Of a stretch of 11,969 bases of DNA, positions 8,267 to 11,969 are shown one piece after another. This stretch comes from Acanthaster planci (taxonomy: Eukaryota; Echinodermata; Asteroidea; Valvatida; Acanthasteridae): assembly GCF_001949145.1 (NCBI RefSeq), contig NW_019091501.1, forward strand, positions 470,669 to 482,637, read 5' to 3'. Numbering within the stretch: the first letter of the stretch is position 1; each line of letters opens with the position of its first letter. The position numbers and the translations under genes are program-made. A model generated the notes under the pieces. It saw only the letters and a list, made by a program, of their open reading frames with translations, made no database searches and was not told where the DNA came from.

Positions 8267-8470
8267 GCATTGCAGACACTGTCAGTGACTGGCATCCAGC
8301 AGCTGACTATATATTCCAACCTTTGAAACACACTTAATATGGAGCCAATCAAGACATCCCTCACAGAGCAACATCTTTTGGGATTCTTGTGGTTTGTTAC
8401 AATCATCAGTGATGTAACAAGTGGACCATGTTGCCTCTATCAAATTATTTCTGATATTCACTAAGTACAC
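8267..8470 (-). pseudogene. Decayed PHD-finger segment of a retroelement ORF1-like protein
   Basis: Read on the minus strand, codons from 8470 downward encode a PHD core with L-L-C-E-G-C-L-D-W-L-H-I-K-C-V. This gives C-x2-C-x4-H-x2-C at 8365, 8356, 8341 and 8332. An upstream Cys at 8401-8399 sits 11 residues before the core. Its partner is displaced (C-x5-C instead of C-x2-C). After a TGA at 8284-8282 the same frame continues Q-C-L-Q-C (Cys codons at 8278-8276 and 8269-8267), the expected final C-x2-C. PHD fingers usually have Trp two residues before that pair, exactly where the TGA stands, so a single TGG-to-TGA change would explain it. Such PHD fingers occur in ORF1 of CR1/L2-like LINEs and in chromatin proteins. 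The stop and altered first pair favour a dead copy. An alternative minus-strand frame (8406-8026, 126 codons) crosses this segment but resembles nothing. Confidence 0.55.
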
Positions 8471-9440
8471 TGTAGGTCATGGTGTCGCCACCATTTGGGG
8501 GTTGGCGAGATATAGGAAGTGCAGACACTGACAAATTGGTATCTTTGCTAAACATTCTATGATTCCTGAGGTCTTTTTTGGTTGAGTCTTGACTTGGTTG
8601 CCAACTACATTTATTTGGTCTTCAGACTTCTGTTACAACTACCATCTTATGTTGTTCATACCATGGTTACAGAGTAGAAGATGAATTAAGTTTTACAATA
8701 GTTTGCCTTTGAATGTACAATGTCAAGCAGAAAGATAGAGCACACGTTAAAGAACAACATTTAGGTAAAGGGTGAAGCATAAATTTTGCCTTTGTACCCC
8801 AACCTATTGACAGACATACATATTATAACATAGGACAATACAAGACATGAAAATGTTTTTGGCAATGACACACACGGACAAACACTGACAGGCAGGAGAT
8901 AATACAATTCATCAAAATCCAATTCTAGTCGGTACAGGTGATGTATTCAGAACAAATAAGATTACAAAATCTTGGTAAATGATTTTTTTTCAGTAAATAA
9001 TTGAATCCACTGCAATTTGCCGTTTTCTACCTAGACAGCTGTTAACAAGTGAACATCCAGCCTGTTCCTACTTATTCATCTCTTTGCCATCAACCTTTCA
9101 AGACGACATCACTAATTGATTGAGAGAAGAGTTACAATGTATGCATCCAAAAATTGGTAAGTTTATTTCCATTCCTGAGCAGTGTAGGATTTTCATTACA
9201 GCTAATCAATGAAAAGTACTTGAGTTTCATTACTGAATAAGCCTGAAAGCTTATTTTCCCTTTGTCTCAGTCACAAAAATAAGAGGGAAAAGTTTTTTTA
9301 ATATTTTTGGTCAGTTGCACAAATTTTCCTTTGTTCCCCATCCATCAAACTTGTCTTTCTCATCTTGAGAAATGTGTGGATTACAGTTCAAATGACCTCA
9401 GAGGGATGCTCTTTTTTGGCTTGTGCATTTCAACCAACCA
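8471..9440. other. Non-coding stretch, no gene recognised
   Basis: No open frame of note is present. A strong acceptor-like tract (T-run then CAG, ending at 8993) and a donor-like TTG/GTAAGT (GT at 9157) are on the same strand. The 164 bases between them would make a normal-sized internal exon, but stop codons and lack of similarity leave it as a non-coding candidate only. CTGACAGGCAGGAGATAATAC near 8886 echoes the repeat near 7137. Confidence 0.3.
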
Positions 9441-9451
9441 GGGTTGGCTAA

Positions 9452-9544
9452 TTTAAATCATGTTGGTTTAAATCACCTGAGCACTGATTTTAATCACAGT
9501 TTCAATCCAATGACTATATAAACAATAATTACTGATTTAAAGCA
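9452..9544. repeat. Cluster of TTTAAATCA-like motifs
   Basis: TTTAAATCA occurs at 9452-9460 and 9467-9475, GATTTTAATCA at 9486-9496 and GATTTAAAGCA at 9534-9544. Such clusters around TTTAAATCA are typical of a short interspersed or satellite-like repeat. I cannot assign a family. Confidence 0.4.
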
Positions 9545-10166
9545 CTCTTTTGTAAAGAGCGGTATCTCCTTTTCCAGAGCAATTAAACCAATCGACTCAA
9601 AGTACAACATGTCATCAACACATTCAGATATCCTGGTTGAGATCAAATCACTCTACATGTAGATGTCTGCATTGTAGTTGACTGCATTACAGTCCTACAT
9701 TGTAATAATGCATACACACATACATGTATGGACAATTATATTGTGATTTCACAGCACATTAGGTTATTCAGTGTTCCTAGTTTGTGTAATTCTGTGACCA
9801 TGTTTAATGTACATGTATGCTGTTGGATACAACACATGGAACAAGTCCTACCCCACAAACTAAAGCAGGATTAAGCAGTTTGAAGTTGACAAATGTAATT
9901 TGAAGCAACTGCCTTGTTTCTGATCACAACTCAGGGTTCAGAAGTTGGAAATTTCATGCTCTTTTCCAATACACCCTTGTTGCTACATGTACATGTACAG
10001 GTGTAAAAATTGTAAAAGCTTTCAGATAGGCATACGGACATGACATATGCATTGCATTATGGTTTATATCAATATGATTAAAGCTGAAAAACATGCCCAG
10101 ATTAAAAAAAGAAAGATTGCTGTTCAAGAATTGGCATTTTTCAAGGTACATGTGCATTTCACATGT
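9545..10166. other. Non-coding stretch rich in ACATGT palindromes
   Basis: The 67-codon minus-strand frame (9954-10157) is unremarkable. CTACATGTAG near 9654, TACATGTATG at 9721, GTACATGTATG near 9809 and TACATGTACATGTACA at 9984-9999 show the recurrent ACATGT theme densely. Nothing else is supported. Confidence 0.35.
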
Positions 10167-10618
10167 GTAATTCCGTTACCATTTTTTGTAATTCCGTTAC
10201 CACTGCCTTTTTTGGAAAAATGACGAGTATGGAATGAGTATGGAATATTTGTAAGTATTAATACCCTAAAACTGCTGCTAAGTTGAAACTATACTGTAGG
10301 TACACTACCGTAAAAAAGATAAATGGGTACCTGTGGCCTCTACGTTATAGATTTCATAGAATTTGTTTTAAAAATTATGTTAGAAAAAATGCTTCATATC
10401 TACTAACATAATTCCGTTACTGAACATTCTGGGCCTTGGACCTTTCTTCATGTAGGATGTTTCAATATTTTAATCCTGGTTTGATGGTAGGGCTATAACC
10501 AGACCTTATTGAAGTGTTTGCAATCAGGAAGGTCATACGACTAATTCATAACATGGAAAATACACATATAACAGTCAGTTTTGTTCTGATACAGGTACAT
10601 GTATGTAATTCTGTTACC
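10167..10618. repeat. Four copies of a GTAATTCCGTTACC motif
   Basis: Exact copies lie at 10167-10180 and 10188-10201, 21 bp apart. A 12-bp core, TAATTCCGTTAC, lies at 10409-10420 and a one-mismatch copy, GTAATTCTGTTACC, at 10605-10618. A degraded version, GTAATTCGTTA, is at 11031-11041. The motif is a near-palindrome (GTAA-TTCC-GTTAC). All copies point the same way. It may be a dispersed repeat word or a cluster of binding sites. Confidence 0.65.
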
Positions 10619-11133
10619 AAGGAATTGCCTCATTACTGTATGTACATCAACATGTACATGTAGATGGATTTCTTGTGGGCATCTTTTTCCCAGGTTTGCA
10701 GGCCCGTTGCCTGACCAGAAACTGGGGGGGGGGTCGTCAGCTCCAAAGTCACGTGATAACACATGTTTTTTAAGAAGGCTTATCATAATGTGGTTTGGAA
10801 CAAGACAAGTTACATGTTTGTCGTGAACCGAAGGATGCATGTAAGACTTGTAAAGTATACTTCAGTTTTCAATATTCAAGGTGTGTGGTAAATTGGCCTG
10901 GTGTGAATTTGCTCTTGACCTGGTGCCCTGAATCGCTGTGTGACGAGCAAATGGTATGACCATTATTATTACAAATCTTAGAAAATTCCACAACAAATTA
11001 TAGAAGTTCAATAAAAATTGATCAATTCTAGTAATTCGTTATTGACTCCACTCACTTACCGAACTAAAACTTGTATTTTGGGGCGCATTTAACAGTAGTC
11101 CTTTTCCTTGTACATGTGTATATAAAATAGTAA
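10619..11133. other. Non-coding stretch, no gene recognised
   Basis: Overlapping frames on both strands (10599-10826 plus, 10541-10840 minus) mirror each other and resemble no family. A run of 10 G lies at 10724-10733, prone to length variation. ACATGTACATGTA occurs at 10650-10662. Confidence 0.35.
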
Positions 11134-11370
11134 AGTGTACGTGTCTATATGCCTGTTAAATTTCCTTGTAGCATATGCTGTAACCCAGTGTAAAACAATC
11201 CAAACAGTATTATGTGTGACTGCTGCAATCTCTGGACACACCTTACATGTAAATGTACTGGCCTTAATCTTATCATGGAGGAAGGATACAGAAGAAGTTT
11301 GAACTGCCCGGGCTGTAACATCTGGCTGATTACCACTTTCTGGCATGCCTGGTACATGGTATGTCCATAG
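11134..11370 (+). pseudogene. Decayed PHD-finger segment of a retroelement ORF1-like protein
   Basis: This plus-strand frame encodes F-P-C-S-I-C (Cys at 11167 and 11176), then M-C-D-C-C-N-L-W-T-H-L-T-C (Cys 11215 and 11224, His 11239, Cys 11248), then L-N-C-P-G-C (Cys 11305 and 11314). All eight ligands of a C4HC3 PHD finger are present, with spacings C-x2-C, 12, C-x2-C, x4, H, x2, C, 18, C-x2-C, normal for the family. The W-T-H-x-x-C-x-x-T-G-L style is typical of PHD fingers in CR1/L2-like non-LTR ORF1 proteins. A TAA at 11191-11193 lies between the first two Cys pairs, and stops bound the segment at 11128-11133 and 11368. No esterase or reverse transcriptase follows, so it is a fragment. 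A PHD exon of a host gene is less likely because of the stop. The opposite-strand frames here are shadows. Confidence 0.65.
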
Positions 11371-11969
11371 CTAGAGCGCAGTGCACACCTGCTACCCACC
11401 ACCTGTTTTGCAACCGTAAGCTCCCTTTGTACCCCATGATCGTCGCCGCAATTTTTCGTTGGTAATCCGCATCCCTAAAACGTTGTGTACTGCAGTATAC
11501 AAAGTTGAATATTCATGCCATCATTGGTGCTTGATATGATCCGACAACATCATCAAATGTAGTTTTTGCACAGTTGCTTTTATTAGGCTGTATACCTGAA
11601 GTGTTCATGTGCAGTTGTTGCCCTTATCAAACGCTTTCTTCTGGACTTCTTTTAGGAATAGATAGCCAAGCTGTTTGTAAGATTTTGTGTTTTGTTTGAA
11701 TCATTTTTATTATGGCATTTGTACAAAGGCGTATTTTACTAGATTTCATGATCACTCCCTGTGATGAAAGAGTGCATTTTGTTTTTAATGACCTAAGCTT
11801 TTCAGTAGTAGGGAACATTTGTTGGCCAGTCTTAGCCAAATTCTTTCCAAGTCTTTGACACTGATGTAAATTGGACGGAGGAGACTAGAATTACAAACTT
11901 TGCATGGATAATGAAACAGTGTGTCAAAATTTATAAAGTTTATTTATGATGGCAAAAGTAGGTCTAATA
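11371..11969. other. Non-coding stretch, no gene recognised
   Basis: The frame at 11627-11839 (minus) has no recognisable family features, and no clear repeat, RNA or splice signal was found. The sequence is AT-rich and stop-dense. Confidence 0.4.

Noticed and set aside
8026-8406. 126-codon minus-strand ORF, the longest in the window
   Set aside because: It crosses the PHD segment in a different frame, its own sequence resembles no family, and length alone is weak evidence.
7931-10756. Two GTCACGTGA E-box/CLEAR-like sites (7931-7939 and 10748-10756)
   Set aside because: Two isolated sites nearly 3 kb apart with no adjacent gene are not informative.
1-11969. tRNA, rRNA, snRNA or CRISPR array
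   Set aside because: No B-box-like GGTTCRANYCC with matching cloverleaf, no conserved rRNA or snRNA segments, and no regularly spaced direct repeats with unique spacers were seen.
1-11969. Reverse transcriptase, endonuclease or transposase catalytic motifs
   Set aside because: No Y/F-A-D-D, integrase DDE pattern or APE-type endonuclease motif could be read in the translations provided, so autonomous elements cannot be claimed.

Overview
The window looks like metazoan nuclear DNA, most likely from a marine invertebrate and perhaps a deuterostome such as an echinoderm or cephalochordate. It is AT-rich, and no open frame exceeds about 125 codons. Metazoan-type splice-site matches occur without convincing exons. 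It carries decayed pieces of retroelement proteins of kinds known from such genomes: a 2A-like D-I-E-x-N-P-G-P peptide and PHD fingers of the type found in CR1/L2-like non-LTR retrotransposon ORF1 proteins. The palindrome ACATGT, usually as TACATGTA, is strikingly abundant. I cannot name the species, and the taxonomic guess is inference. No rRNA, tRNA, CRISPR array or bacterial-style operon is visible.

Layout. 1-2160 is mostly non-coding, with one acceptor-like and two donor-like splice matches and a small perfect inverted repeat near 819-843. 2170-3059 holds the best protein signal: a broken plus-strand reading frame with a 2A-like peptide (2356-2385), followed in another frame by a coiled-coil-like segment broken by two stops. 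3060-4510 is AT-rich, with two AATAAA signals and two RFX X-box-like palindromes. 4517-4752 is a small CpG-containing island with two convergent CTCF-core-like motifs just before an ATG in good context (46-codon ORF). 5440-5662 carries three inverted repeats. 6665-7360 contains short tandem repeats and possibly a degenerate repeat of about 180 bp. 7511-7524 is a perfect direct repeat of GGGTCA with a 2-bp spacer.

8267-8470 on the minus strand encodes a decayed PHD finger, interrupted by TGA where the family usually has Trp. 9452-9544 is a cluster of TTTAAATCA-like motifs. 10167-10618 has four copies of GTAATTCCGTTACC. 11134-11370 on the plus strand carries a second, better preserved PHD remnant with all eight Cys/His zinc ligands but one in-frame stop.

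I see no gene that is clearly intact. The protein-like segments are best read as dead copies of mobile elements in intergenic or intronic sequence. The most interesting items are the 2A/coiled-coil relic, the two oppositely oriented PHD relics, the GTAATTCCGTTACC cluster and the ACATGT enrichment.
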